A stretch of DNA of 47,651 nt. It comes from Levilactobacillus tangyuanensis (lineage in GTDB: Bacteria; Bacillota; Bacilli; Lactobacillales; Lactobacillaceae). The position numbers were made by a program, and so were the translations under genes. The notes under the pieces are model-generated. The model searched no databases, was not told where the DNA came from, and saw only the letters and a list, made by a program, of their open reading frames with translations. The stretch spans positions 1-47,651 of the forward strand of contig NZ_RHOA01000014.1 in assembly GCF_003946545.1 (NCBI RefSeq). The letters are read 5' to 3'. This document shows, piece by piece, positions 30,801 through 38,690 of this stretch (positions are counted from its first letter, which is position 1; the number at the start of each line of letters is the position of its first letter).

Positions 30801-33234
30801 CGGGCCCACGTTGGCCCGAGTTAACCCCGGTGAACGTATCCTCAATGCCAAAGACTCGGCTGGTGTTGCTAATGGTGGTGCTGGACGTGGTACAACACTT
30901 CCTGGCTATGCTAAAGGTACCGCTAAGCTCGTCAAGAGTAAGAAAAAGGGGACAGAGAGCATCAATTTTGACGCTTTCGGCGGGTCTACTAAGAAGTCTA
31001 CCAAGTCACTTGGAAAGCTCTCAAAGGGCAACAAGAAGACGTGGCAGACTATTCAGCGGGACACTAACAAGACCACCAAGAAGATTAACAAAGCTACCGG
31101 CAAGAGCACGGACCAGCTGCGTAAGAACACCGTTCACGACTTCGATTCCATGCAAAAGGGTACTCTCGTGCAAATGAAACAAATGCACAAGGGTATGAAC
31201 GCCGTTGCAAAAGACATGGTTGAGGACTTCTACAAGATTTTTGGAAAGCTCGATAATTATGCTCACAAGGCAATGGCCTCGGCTATCAAGCAACTAAATG
31301 GTGGGATTCGTGGTATTAACACGGTTCTCAACAAGTTTGGTGGCGGTGGTAGTGTTCTGCCTATGATTCACTATGCTCAAGGTAGTAAGGGCCCCATCAG
31401 TAAACACACAATGGCAGTGGTCAACGACGCCAAGGTCGGACCACGTCAAGAAGCCATTGTGAAGGCTAACGGTCGGGCGTTACTGCCGAAAGGTAATGAC
31501 GTCACTGTTCCACTTGCTCCTGGTGACGAAGTCTTAAACGGGACTGAAACCGCTCAGCTGCAAGATGTTGGCGCATTACCACACTTTGCAAAGGGTACTG
31601 GCGGCCTTAAGCGACTCATTACTAGCAGTAACAAGGACCCCAAGTCAGCTTGGAATCGTGATTTCACATCTAATGTCAACGCTGGATTAGGCACAGCACT
31701 CGGGAATGGTTTGTTAAGGACCAGTAAGGGTGCTTCTAGCCACGTTGGTCTTCCGTGGAATGGCGAAGTCTGGTCACAGTTTAAGGATGCTATGTCTGGC
31801 AGTGGTGGCGGTCCTGTGCTTCATTCGCCTGGTGCTGGATGGTCTAAGACGTCTGGTTTTGGCCATCGTACTGGTGTCAGTGGTGGTTTTTCTAGCCACG
31901 ACGGAAATGATTTTTCTGGCGCTAAGACAGTACACGCGCTTCAGGACTCTATTGTCACAGAGGCTGGTGCTGGTCGCTGGCTTGGAGGCGATGGTGTTGG
32001 TGAAGTCATTGGTACTAAGGGCGGTCGCTTACGGTTGATTTATCAAGAGCTTAACGGTAAGAGTGGACACGGAGCCACCTTGCTTGTTCATGCGGGAGAC
32101 CATGTTAAGCAGGGACAAGCTATTGCCAAGCTTGGGCCAAGTGGTACTCACGTCCACATTGGCGCAACGACCCAAGGTCTTTGGGATCATGGCGGTTCAT
32201 CAACAAAAGGCTGGCTTGATGTGACTAAACTTCATGGTAGCTTTGGAAACCCTACTGATAAGAAGAAGTCTAAGAATCCGGCGCTTACCAAGCTTGTTAA
32301 GTCTGAACTTGGTAGCCGCTTGAAGTGGGTTTCTGACAAGTTGGGTGAGGATGCTATCGGGAGTATCGGTAGCCTGAGCCTAAGTGGTGGACTTGGTTCA
32401 CGTGCACGCACCTTAGCCGCAGCTTTGAAGAAGCTATATCCTGCTGCTACAAATGCAGGTATTGCTGCCGTTCTTGGTAACTGGGAATTCGAATCTGGTG
32501 GACTGAATCCAGGTGCAATTAATCCCGGCGGTGGTGCTTCAGGGCTTGGTCAATGGTTAGGCGGTCGGAAGACAGCGCTGATTAACTATGCCCGACGTCA
32601 TCACAAAAACTGGAAGTCTGCTGGAGCTCAGCTTGAGTATGCTTTACACGGTGAAGGTAGCGACAGCGCGCTCTTAAAGAGTGTGCTGCGTGGAAAAGGT
32701 TCAGTTGCTTCTCTAGCTGCTAAGTTCTCTAATCAGTGGGAACGTGGTGGATATACTGGAAAGCATGTTGAAGGTGCCCGCAAGATTCAAGCTGCTCTTC
32801 ATGCTAATGGTGGCTGGGCCAAGAATGGTGCTGTCAATGTGTTTGGTGAAGCTAAGGGTGAGAACGAAGTCGCCGTAAATACTCAGCGACCGAGTGCTGA
32901 CCCATTGCTGTTGGAGGCTATGAGTGACCGAGCTAACAAGGCGCCTAACAGCGTCTTTGGCCAGCTCAAGGCATTTACCAAAATGCAGCATGAATTTGCC
33001 AAGATGAAGGAATCACAGACAACCTTCACGGCAAAAACTAGCGATAGCTCTGCGCCAAAGAAGAGTGAAATGTCACTTCGTCCACAAATCATTTACAGCC
33101 CCAAAATTACGATTACTGGTTCAGGTGACCCTAAGGAAACCGCCAAGATTTTCGCAAAGCAGTCGACCAAAGATCAGCGTAATTTTGAGTCGATGATGAA
33201 TGATTTCTGTGCTCGAATCATGGCAGCAGAATAG
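27892..33234 (+). CDS. Tape measure protein with peptidase M23 and tail-lysozyme domains
   Basis: 1780 aa, the longest gene. The TP901-type tape-measure core lies at about 140-470; hydrophobic Gly/Ala-rich helices follow (about 670-900) and could insert in membranes. Two cell-wall enzymes are embedded near the C-terminus: an M23/LytM endopeptidase (about 1320-1430; SSHDGND and GTHVHIG zinc ligands) and a phage tail lysozyme (about 1510-1640; VLGNWEFESGGLNP, GGASGLGQWLGG, catalytic Glu in WEFE). It sets tail length and opens the wall during entry. Start ATG overlaps the chaperone stop; GGAGGGAG precedes it. Confidence 0.95.
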   Translation: MADIAGDRINYRIDVDGLSQLDGMKGTIAQIERLMPRLNKSVQSAQQSIKRMNDATSSSRADTSLNKQKRGFDDVTVSAKRTGQEVERTRIKTSKLGETMRRSTGKPYFKSQTRDLNKLGGQMQSFGAKATAISAGIAAGAGLALKTATNLQNRYKVINNLAVTGGERSAEVQRNVNQMQKDGTKYSDTYGISQKKIASGYETLIRRGYTSNQALGSQKAYLQGAIASGDSYTDVVNNAASAIEQFGMKTNTVKGMALASKTAINEMAYSADLTATSFADLGEAMKFAGPDAHAAHQSLHNTAAALGDLSNYGIDGSQAGTSMRQIYQRLINPPAKGKAPNAMKQIGLNYSDFRDSKNELLPIQDIFGKIANKMKGMSQTDKGAVYAALFGTNASSAAQALGASYKQVDKLDKKVKDSSKMNGGKGYVSQLSQKNLDTLEAQWKRLKTILGNTGVDLANTWMPSLTKVTKAAADLLQKFQKLPEPAKKFISVTVGLAAIVGPLALAAGSLIKMRVAMEAMSKLGGEGSEGGLGILDQVSGFLGLGQGKNNPKGALTRSGSTHFSTKSRVPGSSILNGWNWKGIKSDASTVKESAKSTRLGRFVSPAIDLGKASVKSVIAKAMSTAGKGIDFAKLGLKAGGSKAAGLLSKIPGLGKAGSLAKGGLKLGGNVLSKVPVLDVAMAGTNLIGMNKKNAGKKVGSAGGMLAGGAIGSMFGPIGGMAGAVIGQSLGTKFGSIIQKSMPKSIKKSLGKISKNIGKTFKNLLKPFKATVKSISKVWSSATKGISKSWSKYVIKPLSGKNSRGAIKDTMKVFKAVLVPTMKIAGAAFKVFGAVVKTAIKIVAHVVEGLIKTITGVFSLISDIIHGRWKNIWKDAVQIFSGIFGTLGNVLKDILKTVWDGIADLGSKIATLVKHPVKTVSSWFGGGDTPKGKGHAKGGLMSSQHVALVGEQGPEMAYHPGKGYMRWLGKNGPTLARVNPGERILNAKDSAGVANGGAGRGTTLPGYAKGTAKLVKSKKKGTESINFDAFGGSTKKSTKSLGKLSKGNKKTWQTIQRDTNKTTKKINKATGKSTDQLRKNTVHDFDSMQKGTLVQMKQMHKGMNAVAKDMVEDFYKIFGKLDNYAHKAMASAIKQLNGGIRGINTVLNKFGGGGSVLPMIHYAQGSKGPISKHTMAVVNDAKVGPRQEAIVKANGRALLPKGNDVTVPLAPGDEVLNGTETAQLQDVGALPHFAKGTGGLKRLITSSNKDPKSAWNRDFTSNVNAGLGTALGNGLLRTSKGASSHVGLPWNGEVWSQFKDAMSGSGGGPVLHSPGAGWSKTSGFGHRTGVSGGFSSHDGNDFSGAKTVHALQDSIVTEAGAGRWLGGDGVGEVIGTKGGRLRLIYQELNGKSGHGATLLVHAGDHVKQGQAIAKLGPSGTHVHIGATTQGLWDHGGSSTKGWLDVTKLHGSFGNPTDKKKSKNPALTKLVKSELGSRLKWVSDKLGEDAIGSIGSLSLSGGLGSRARTLAAALKKLYPAATNAGIAAVLGNWEFESGGLNPGAINPGGGASGLGQWLGGRKTALINYARRHHKNWKSAGAQLEYALHGEGSDSALLKSVLRGKGSVASLAAKFSNQWERGGYTGKHVEGARKIQAALHANGGWAKNGAVNVFGEAKGENEVAVNTQRPSADPLLLEAMSDRANKAPNSVFGQLKAFTKMQHEFAKMKESQTTFTAKTSDSSAPKKSEMSLRPQIIYSPKITITGSGDPKETAKIFAKQSTKDQRNFESMMNDFCARIMAAE

Positions 33235-33237
33235 AAG

Positions 33238-33265
33238 GAAGGCTCCCAATCGGGGGCCTTTTTAC
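33238..33265 (+). terminator. Terminator behind the tape measure gene
   Basis: AAGGCTCCC (33239-33247) pairs with GGGGGCCTT (33252-33260, one mismatch) and is followed by TTTTT. A partial block here would lower baseplate expression relative to the tube and sheath. Confidence 0.75.
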
Positions 33266-33297
33266 ATATATAAATTTAATCGATTGGAGGGACCTTC

Positions 33298-34164
33298 ATG
33301 GCAAGCAAGAAAACACTAGCCACATATAATAGTGCTGTATCCAAGGCCAAAACCAAGTACAACAAGGCGAAATCCACATATACCAAGGATAATAAGGCAG
33401 TTGCCACGCTCAACAAGAAGATTAAAAGTGCCAAAACCACCGCTGCCAAAAACAAGCTCAAGGGTAAATTGAAGAAGGCACAGAGAACAGCTAATAAAGC
33501 TAAAACCGCCAAGAATAAAGCTTCTACCAAGTACACGCAGGCAAAGAGTGATTTATCGAGCTTTAAGAAGTCACAGGCGGCTGAGAAGCGTAAGGCTACC
33601 CTCCAACTTAAAAAAGATATTTTGGCCAAAGTGCAAAAGGACAAGCCAGGTTACTGGAAGGCGGGGAGACCGTTGATCATTCCCAAATATCCAGGGACGA
33701 TTAATAGCTGGGTCTTTATCGATAATACTAGCGAAAGTGAAACCTCCACGACTGATATCACCACAAACGCAATTTCGCCCGGTCAGTACGTGAATCACTA
33801 CACTCAGGTTTCACCAGTTCAACATCAAATTGATGGGAAGCTCGGTGGTGCGCTGAGCTCCGGTGATGGCGGATTAGGCGGTCTAAATAAGCAATTCGAT
33901 AATTTGGAGCACTGGTCACAACGAGGAACAGAAGTTGAAATACATCACGGGCAGCGGCCGACTAATAGTGCGGTTCTGACTTCCGTAGCGGCGAACTTTG
34001 ATGCACCTCGAGATAACGCTCTGCCGGTATCAGTTTCGGCCGAAGACGTGAAGTGGGCCGAAACCATGGTTAAGAAGACCGGACCGAAGAAGAAAAATAC
34101 TGGGCCAAAGTCGTCTAAGAAGGGGACCAAAAAGGCGACTAAACCCAAGGCCGAAAGTACTTGA
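33298..34164 (+). CDS. Dit-like baseplate protein with Lys-rich N-terminus
   Basis: 288 aa. Residues 1-110 are a Lys/Ala-rich coiled coil (KAKTKYNKAKSTYTKDNKAV); residues about 120-255 form a baseplate domain (GTINSWVFIDNTSESETSTT, EVEIHHGQRPTNSAVLTSVA) resembling Dit-like/XkdP-position proteins; the last 30 residues are again Lys-rich. GGAGGG precedes the ATG. The gene ends overlapping a TTG that starts a LysM-like ORF. Confidence 0.75.
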   Translation: MASKKTLATYNSAVSKAKTKYNKAKSTYTKDNKAVATLNKKIKSAKTTAAKNKLKGKLKKAQRTANKAKTAKNKASTKYTQAKSDLSSFKKSQAAEKRKATLQLKKDILAKVQKDKPGYWKAGRPLIIPKYPGTINSWVFIDNTSESETSTTDITTNAISPGQYVNHYTQVSPVQHQIDGKLGGALSSGDGGLGGLNKQFDNLEHWSQRGTEVEIHHGQRPTNSAVLTSVAANFDAPRDNALPVSVSAEDVKWAETMVKKTGPKKKNTGPKSSKKGTKKATKPKAEST

Positions 34165-34292
34165 CTATCAAAAAAGGTGACACCTACTGGGGGTATCACA
34201 TGAAGTTTGGAACATCTATCAAAAAGCTAAGAAGCTGGAACGGTTTCCCTGATAGGAAACTTCCGATTGGCAAGAAAATCCGTGTGAAGTAG
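34161..34292 (+). CDS. LysM-like mini-protein (43 aa), gpX-like
   Basis: TTG at 34161 overlaps the previous stop (TTGA). TIKKGDTYWGYHMKFGTSIK with LRSWNGFPDRKLPIGKKIRV is a complete LysM/P2 gpX-like fold. In other myophages the same module is the C-terminus of the upstream baseplate protein, so it may arise by reinitiation or by frameshift. It would dock into the baseplate hub. Confidence 0.65.
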   Translation: MTIKKGDTYWGYHMKFGTSIKKLRSWNGFPDRKLPIGKKIRVK

Positions 34293-34300
34293 GTGAGCTG

Positions 34301-34777
34301 ATGTATCGCAATACGATTCAATTTAACAAATACGAATTGCCAGAAAACTTCTCGAAGGTTCTAAGCGGGGTCGAATACAATTTCGAAATCATGTACAACA
34401 AGGTCAATGACCGGCTTTACCTGAGTATTTCCGATGAAAATTTTGAGCCGCTAGTCACCAATGAGAAGTTAGTGGCTGGTGAGCGCCTATTTGCTGGTGT
34501 TTCTGACACTAATCTACCAAGCGAGGACCTGGTCTTAATTGATGAAACTGGTAAGTCAACATGTGTTAACTTTGCCAACGTCAACAAAGACATTTTCATC
34601 ACGATTGACGATACTTTTCCGGGTGAGCTTGACCCTGGTAACACTGATGAGGGTATTTTCAACCCCGATGGCGATGATTCAAAGATGGATATGGATGTCG
34701 ATGAGTCGGACCTCCCGGATGATGACGATGACGACTTCGATGATAGTGACGATGTTGATGAATTCGGAGGCGAATAA
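34301..34777 (+). CDS. Baseplate plug-like protein with acidic tail
   Basis: 158 aa. Residues 1-105 resemble the small baseplate plug proteins of contractile tails (NTIQFNKYELPENFSKVLSG, NFEIMYNKVNDRLYLSI). The C-terminal 40 residues are almost all Asp/Glu (DLPDDDDDDFDDSDD). ATG is in the GGTGAGCTGATG start cassette. The acidic tail contrasts with the very basic neighbours. Confidence 0.75.
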   Translation: MYRNTIQFNKYELPENFSKVLSGVEYNFEIMYNKVNDRLYLSISDENFEPLVTNEKLVAGERLFAGVSDTNLPSEDLVLIDETGKSTCVNFANVNKDIFITIDDTFPGELDPGNTDEGIFNPDGDDSKMDMDVDESDLPDDDDDDFDDSDDVDEFGGE

Positions 34778-34779
34778 CG

Positions 34780-36066
34780 ATGTATTTAGTTCACCCATAC
34801 ATGAGAATTTATGTGAAGTGGAAAGGAAATCAGAAGATATATCTATCTTGGGATAAACCTCCACATAATGGCACGATGGAGTTAACCTCACCATTTACTT
34901 CGGGTGTTAACCCTGATATGAACCAGTTAACTTTGTACAACCTGACAAAAGATGAGTTTGGCGACTTCCTGCAAGGTCGTACTATTGAGGCCACGTCCGG
35001 GTTCTATAATTCAGATTACACGTATAAGAACGGTGGCCTAATCACCAAGGGCACAATCAAGTCATCAACACCTATGGCACAAGATGGTGTTGATAAAACG
35101 GTTCAGGTTAATTTCAATCACTTTCCGGATATTAGCGCCGATACAATCAAAGTAAAGAAGACCGTCAAGGTTCGCGTCAAAAATACGCGTAAGAAGGCCA
35201 GTGGTAAGAGTGCTACTGAATTAATTCGTACGTATAATGCCAAGAAGACGAAGGAACTTAATAGCTGGCTGAAGAATAACCCTAATGCCACGGTGCATGA
35301 GAAGGCCCTTAAGCGTAAAGGAATTGCTGCGCAGCGAAAGAAATACTCTGCTAAGACTCGCAAGAAATACGCACAGACTGCCAAACGTAAGAAGTCGAAG
35401 GCCAAATATGCCAAGCAAGTTAAGTACGAAAATCTGTCATTCAAGGCGCACACTAAGACTTCAACGATGATTAAATCGGTTGCTAAGAAGGCTAAAATCC
35501 CACTGGGAGCCGTCAAACTCATTTACGACCGCAAGTATCCAAATGGGTACACGGTTAGTGGCAAGCCCATCAACGCAATTAAGAAGCTAGCTGATGGAGC
35601 CTCAACGACAGTCGTAATTAAAAACGGCAAGTTGTACATCCGTGAAATAACGACTGGTCAAAAAGATACTGTGACGCTTAATCCTAAGTCAGGACTTTTA
35701 TCACATCCAACGCCAACTGATGACGATACTTATAATGGACAAAAATTTGAGGTTCAGTGCCTCATGTACAAAGAAATTGATGTTGGCGCGTTAGTAAACG
35801 TCGATGATACGGGATTAAAAAACTACGGTAAGTGCGTTGTCCTCAGTGGTCAGCGCGAGTTTACCGCTTCTTCGAGTACCATCACTTTCCAATTCGTGCC
35901 CTATGACGCGTACAAGAAAGCCAATGCGTCCAAGCTTAAGAAGGCCAAGTCCGCTGCGGCTAAGGACAGTGCTAAGGCCAAGCTTAAGGCCAAGAACAAA
36001 CGGGCCAAGGATGGCAAAGGCAAGTCTAAAGTGCGTAAGAGACGGGCTGCTAGAGCCAAAAAATGA
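34780..36066 (+). CDS. Baseplate hub protein (gp44/XkdQ-like)
   Basis: 428 aa. N-terminal and C-terminal parts resemble the hub of Mu gp44/XkdQ type (MELTSPFTSGVNPDMNQLTL; CVVLSGQREFTASSSTITFQFVPYD). A very basic insertion (about 130-235, VKVRVKNTRKKASGKSA, KRKKSKAKYAKQVK) and a basic C-terminus (after 385) are unusual. It builds the central hub below the tube. Starts 2 bases after the plug gene. Confidence 0.8.
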   Translation: MYLVHPYMRIYVKWKGNQKIYLSWDKPPHNGTMELTSPFTSGVNPDMNQLTLYNLTKDEFGDFLQGRTIEATSGFYNSDYTYKNGGLITKGTIKSSTPMAQDGVDKTVQVNFNHFPDISADTIKVKKTVKVRVKNTRKKASGKSATELIRTYNAKKTKELNSWLKNNPNATVHEKALKRKGIAAQRKKYSAKTRKKYAQTAKRKKSKAKYAKQVKYENLSFKAHTKTSTMIKSVAKKAKIPLGAVKLIYDRKYPNGYTVSGKPINAIKKLADGASTTVVIKNGKLYIREITTGQKDTVTLNPKSGLLSHPTPTDDDTYNGQKFEVQCLMYKEIDVGALVNVDDTGLKNYGKCVVLSGQREFTASSSTITFQFVPYDAYKKANASKLKKAKSAAAKDSAKAKLKAKNKRAKDGKGKSKVRKRRAARAKK

Positions 36067-36077
36067 GGTGTTACTAG

Positions 36078-36413
36078 GTGAAATCCGGTGAAAATAAATT
36101 ACGTGAGCTGATTAGTTTAATGATTCAGCAGAATTCTGAAGACCAGAATGGCCCGTACAAGGCAACCGTCTTAGATACTGCGCCGCTTACTATTCAACCG
36201 TTGGACATGACCATCGATGGGAAGAAGAAAGTTCCTATCCGTGGTGTTGGTCAATTGGATATGGGTGGTTCTCGCGGCTTGAAAGTGGGTGATACCGTTC
36301 TCGTCATAGTGACTGCTAATGATTACAGTAGCAAGGATGGCAAAGCCCACATTTCAGATGAGAATCGCCAGTACAGTATTGATTCCAGTGTCGTATTGGG
36401 GGTGGTCAAATGA
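36078..36413 (+). CDS. DUF2577-like baseplate protein (gpV/spike position)
   Basis: 111 aa, GTG start. OB-fold-like sequence (GPYKATVLDTAPLTIQPLDM, GLKVGDTVLVIVTAND) as in DUF2577 proteins, which replace the P2 gpV N-terminal OB domain in Gram-positive myophages. It overlaps the next gene by 4 bases. Confidence 0.85.
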   Translation: MKSGENKLRELISLMIQQNSEDQNGPYKATVLDTAPLTIQPLDMTIDGKKKVPIRGVGQLDMGGSRGLKVGDTVLVIVTANDYSSKDGKAHISDENRQYSIDSSVVLGVVK

Positions 36414-36796
36414 GCTTTGATGTTCGTCTGGATGAGAATGGTGATCCTGATATTACCAATGGCAAAGATATCGTGAATGGTGTTGATGAGCTAAAACAAT
36501 CACTTGAGATGCGCTTGCTATCACAAGTTGGGTGGGCAGTTAACGATGTAGAGTTTGGTGTTGAGTGGTTGGGATTTTTTGGCGATAACGATAATTCGGA
36601 TATTGCAGCTAGTAAAATCGCTGAATCACTAGAACAGGATGACCGAATCTCGTCTGTGATGAGTGTTACTGTCACTCCTGACTACAACGCACGTAGGGCC
36701 ACTATTCAAACTGTCTGCAAGCTTGCTGACGACAATCTAATAACTGATAACGGTGGTAATCCCAATTTGGACTTCAGCTCCAGTATCGGCATCTAA
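36410..36796 (+). CDS. gp25/gpW-like baseplate wedge protein (DUF2634)
   Basis: 128 aa. Pattern MSFDVRLDENGDPDITNGKD with VDELKQSLEMRLLSQVGWAV corresponds to gp25-like wedge proteins. It nucleates the sheath on the baseplate. The stop is followed by GGAGGTG for the J-like gene. Confidence 0.88.
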   Translation: MSFDVRLDENGDPDITNGKDIVNGVDELKQSLEMRLLSQVGWAVNDVEFGVEWLGFFGDNDNSDIAASKIAESLEQDDRISSVMSVTVTPDYNARRATIQTVCKLADDNLITDNGGNPNLDFSSSIGI

Positions 36797-36808
36797 GGAG
36801 GTGATGCA

Positions 36809-37978
36809 ATGCCGATGACCTTAACGGGATTTGTTCCAAAATCCTATGAAGAATGGCTACTAGCTATTCAAAATGAATTGAAGAAAAATGAGAATCTTGG
36901 CCCGGATGTTGATTTATCGACAGGGTCCTACGTAGAAACGTTTGCGGAGTCGTTAGCTCGGCAGCTTGAAGAGTCTGACCTTACCAAACAAGATCTACAT
37001 GATTGTTTTTCAATCCTTCTAGCTGAGGGTGTGGCGTTGGGCCGCTTGGGAAATAATTTCGGCATTTCCCGGAATACCGCGGCCTATGCGCGGACCTCAC
37101 TCACGATTACCGGTACACCAGGATATGTGATTGAAGCTGAGACACTATTCAGCAACAACCAGGATCGCAACTACGCCACTGAAGATGAGGTTACCATCGG
37201 CGAGGCTGGCACTGTATCAGTAACCGCGTATGGTGAGGAAGTTGGGGAAGATTATAACTGTGATGCCGGTACTATCACGGATCAGGTTACCTACAGCGAG
37301 GAAATTGACGATGTTACTAATCCGATTCCGGCGAGTGGCGGAGCAGATATGGAATCAGATTACGACTTCAGACGTCGCGTGCAAATGGCTCAGAACTCTA
37401 CGATTTCACCAACACCTAATGGGATAGCTCGGGCCTTGTTTGAGCTTCCCGGTGTTAAGAGTTTCCGTCACGTAGTCAATACGGATGTTCCTGTAATCAG
37501 CGGGGACGCACCCTATACGACTCATCTATATATTTTGGGCGGTAATCAGCAAGATGTTGCGCAAACTATTTCTGACAATGTAGGGTTAGGAATCGTGCTG
37601 ACCGGTGATCAAAAATTCGATATACCTTTGGACAATGGCGATGTTAATCACATCGCTTTTTCTGTAGGTTCAACTCAGCAAATCTATATGAGCATCAAGG
37701 TCGACCTGGGTGATATCGGTGAAATGACTACTGACGAAGTCATTGAAGATATTCGTGACAGTATTCTAGCTTGGCTCGATGAGTTCAGCATGGGAGATAA
37801 GCTGAAATATACTCAGCTCTTCGGTGTGATTTACGACGTCGATTCTGTTAGCAACGTAACTGACCTGACGTGGGGGACAGCGGCTGATAATTTGAAGCGG
37901 GCGGATATTCAACTCGATAATTTTGCGGTCGGGCAAAGCAACGATACTGCGATTGGAGTGACGATTAATGACAACTAA
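36809..37978 (+). CDS. Baseplate J-like protein
   Basis: 389 aa, gpJ family wedge protein: TGFVPKSYEEWLLAIQNELK, the P2 gpJ-type middle (NPIPASGGADMESDYDFRRR) and a C-terminal domain with ADIQLDNFAVGQ. It forms the wedge ring with the gp25-like and gpI-like neighbours. Overlaps the gpI-like gene by 11 bases. Confidence 0.92.
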   Translation: MPMTLTGFVPKSYEEWLLAIQNELKKNENLGPDVDLSTGSYVETFAESLARQLEESDLTKQDLHDCFSILLAEGVALGRLGNNFGISRNTAAYARTSLTITGTPGYVIEAETLFSNNQDRNYATEDEVTIGEAGTVSVTAYGEEVGEDYNCDAGTITDQVTYSEEIDDVTNPIPASGGADMESDYDFRRRVQMAQNSTISPTPNGIARALFELPGVKSFRHVVNTDVPVISGDAPYTTHLYILGGNQQDVAQTISDNVGLGIVLTGDQKFDIPLDNGDVNHIAFSVGSTQQIYMSIKVDLGDIGEMTTDEVIEDIRDSILAWLDEFSMGDKLKYTQLFGVIYDVDSVSNVTDLTWGTAADNLKRADIQLDNFAVGQSNDTAIGVTINDN

Positions 37979-38690
37979 GTCTGAGTTTCAGCTTTACCAT
38001 GAAGATGAAGTTCTGTCTGTCCCTACCAATCGAATCAACACAGCCCCTGGTAGTCCAACTGAACGCATGATGAAGGTATTTGACAAATTCCTGTTTGACG
38101 ACATCAAGGATGTTGAAGAAATGGAACGCGTGACTTCACTTGATAATATGGCTGGAGGTCAACTCGATGACTACGGGGATGATTGGAAACTACCACGACT
38201 TGGCAAGCCCGATGATGTCTATCGCTTTCTACTAAAATTGCGGTCAACGAATCGGACATCTCAAGGGACGTTTAACGAGGTCATCCGCATCATTGCGGCG
38301 ACTTTCGATGTTGATCCGCATGATTTTCAAGTTAGCAATGATTATAAGATTAACGAGGATGGCACCACTACAGGTAAGCCATTTCAGGTGTCTGTCTGGA
38401 ATCTTCCGCTAGATGATGTTAAGCACCCTGAAATTGTCCAGACTTTCATTGAAGAGCTTCAAAATGCTTTGTTGATGGGCGTTACGCTGTCAAAAGTAAC
38501 GTTTGTGACTAGTCTTTTGGCGAATGTTTCAATTGCGACCGCCTTAACGACTATGAATCTAGTTGAGCTGACTAGCGATGTTGACACACACACAACCGAA
38601 CGGATATTAACCAATAGTACCTATATCAGAGCAACGCAGCAGATTACAACGAATTACGAAATCGAAAGTGAGGAGGTAGATCATGGCTAA
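37968..38690 (+). CDS. DUF2313/gpI-like baseplate protein
   Basis: 240 aa. DUF2313 (YmfQ) layout: NRINTAPGSPTERMMKVFDKF, YGDDWKLPRLGKPDDVYRFL. It connects the baseplate wedge to the tail fibre encoded next (8-base overlap). Confidence 0.85.
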   Translation: MTTKSEFQLYHEDEVLSVPTNRINTAPGSPTERMMKVFDKFLFDDIKDVEEMERVTSLDNMAGGQLDDYGDDWKLPRLGKPDDVYRFLLKLRSTNRTSQGTFNEVIRIIAATFDVDPHDFQVSNDYKINEDGTTTGKPFQVSVWNLPLDDVKHPEIVQTFIEELQNALLMGVTLSKVTFVTSLLANVSIATALTTMNLVELTSDVDTHTTERILTNSTYIRATQQITTNYEIESEEVDHG

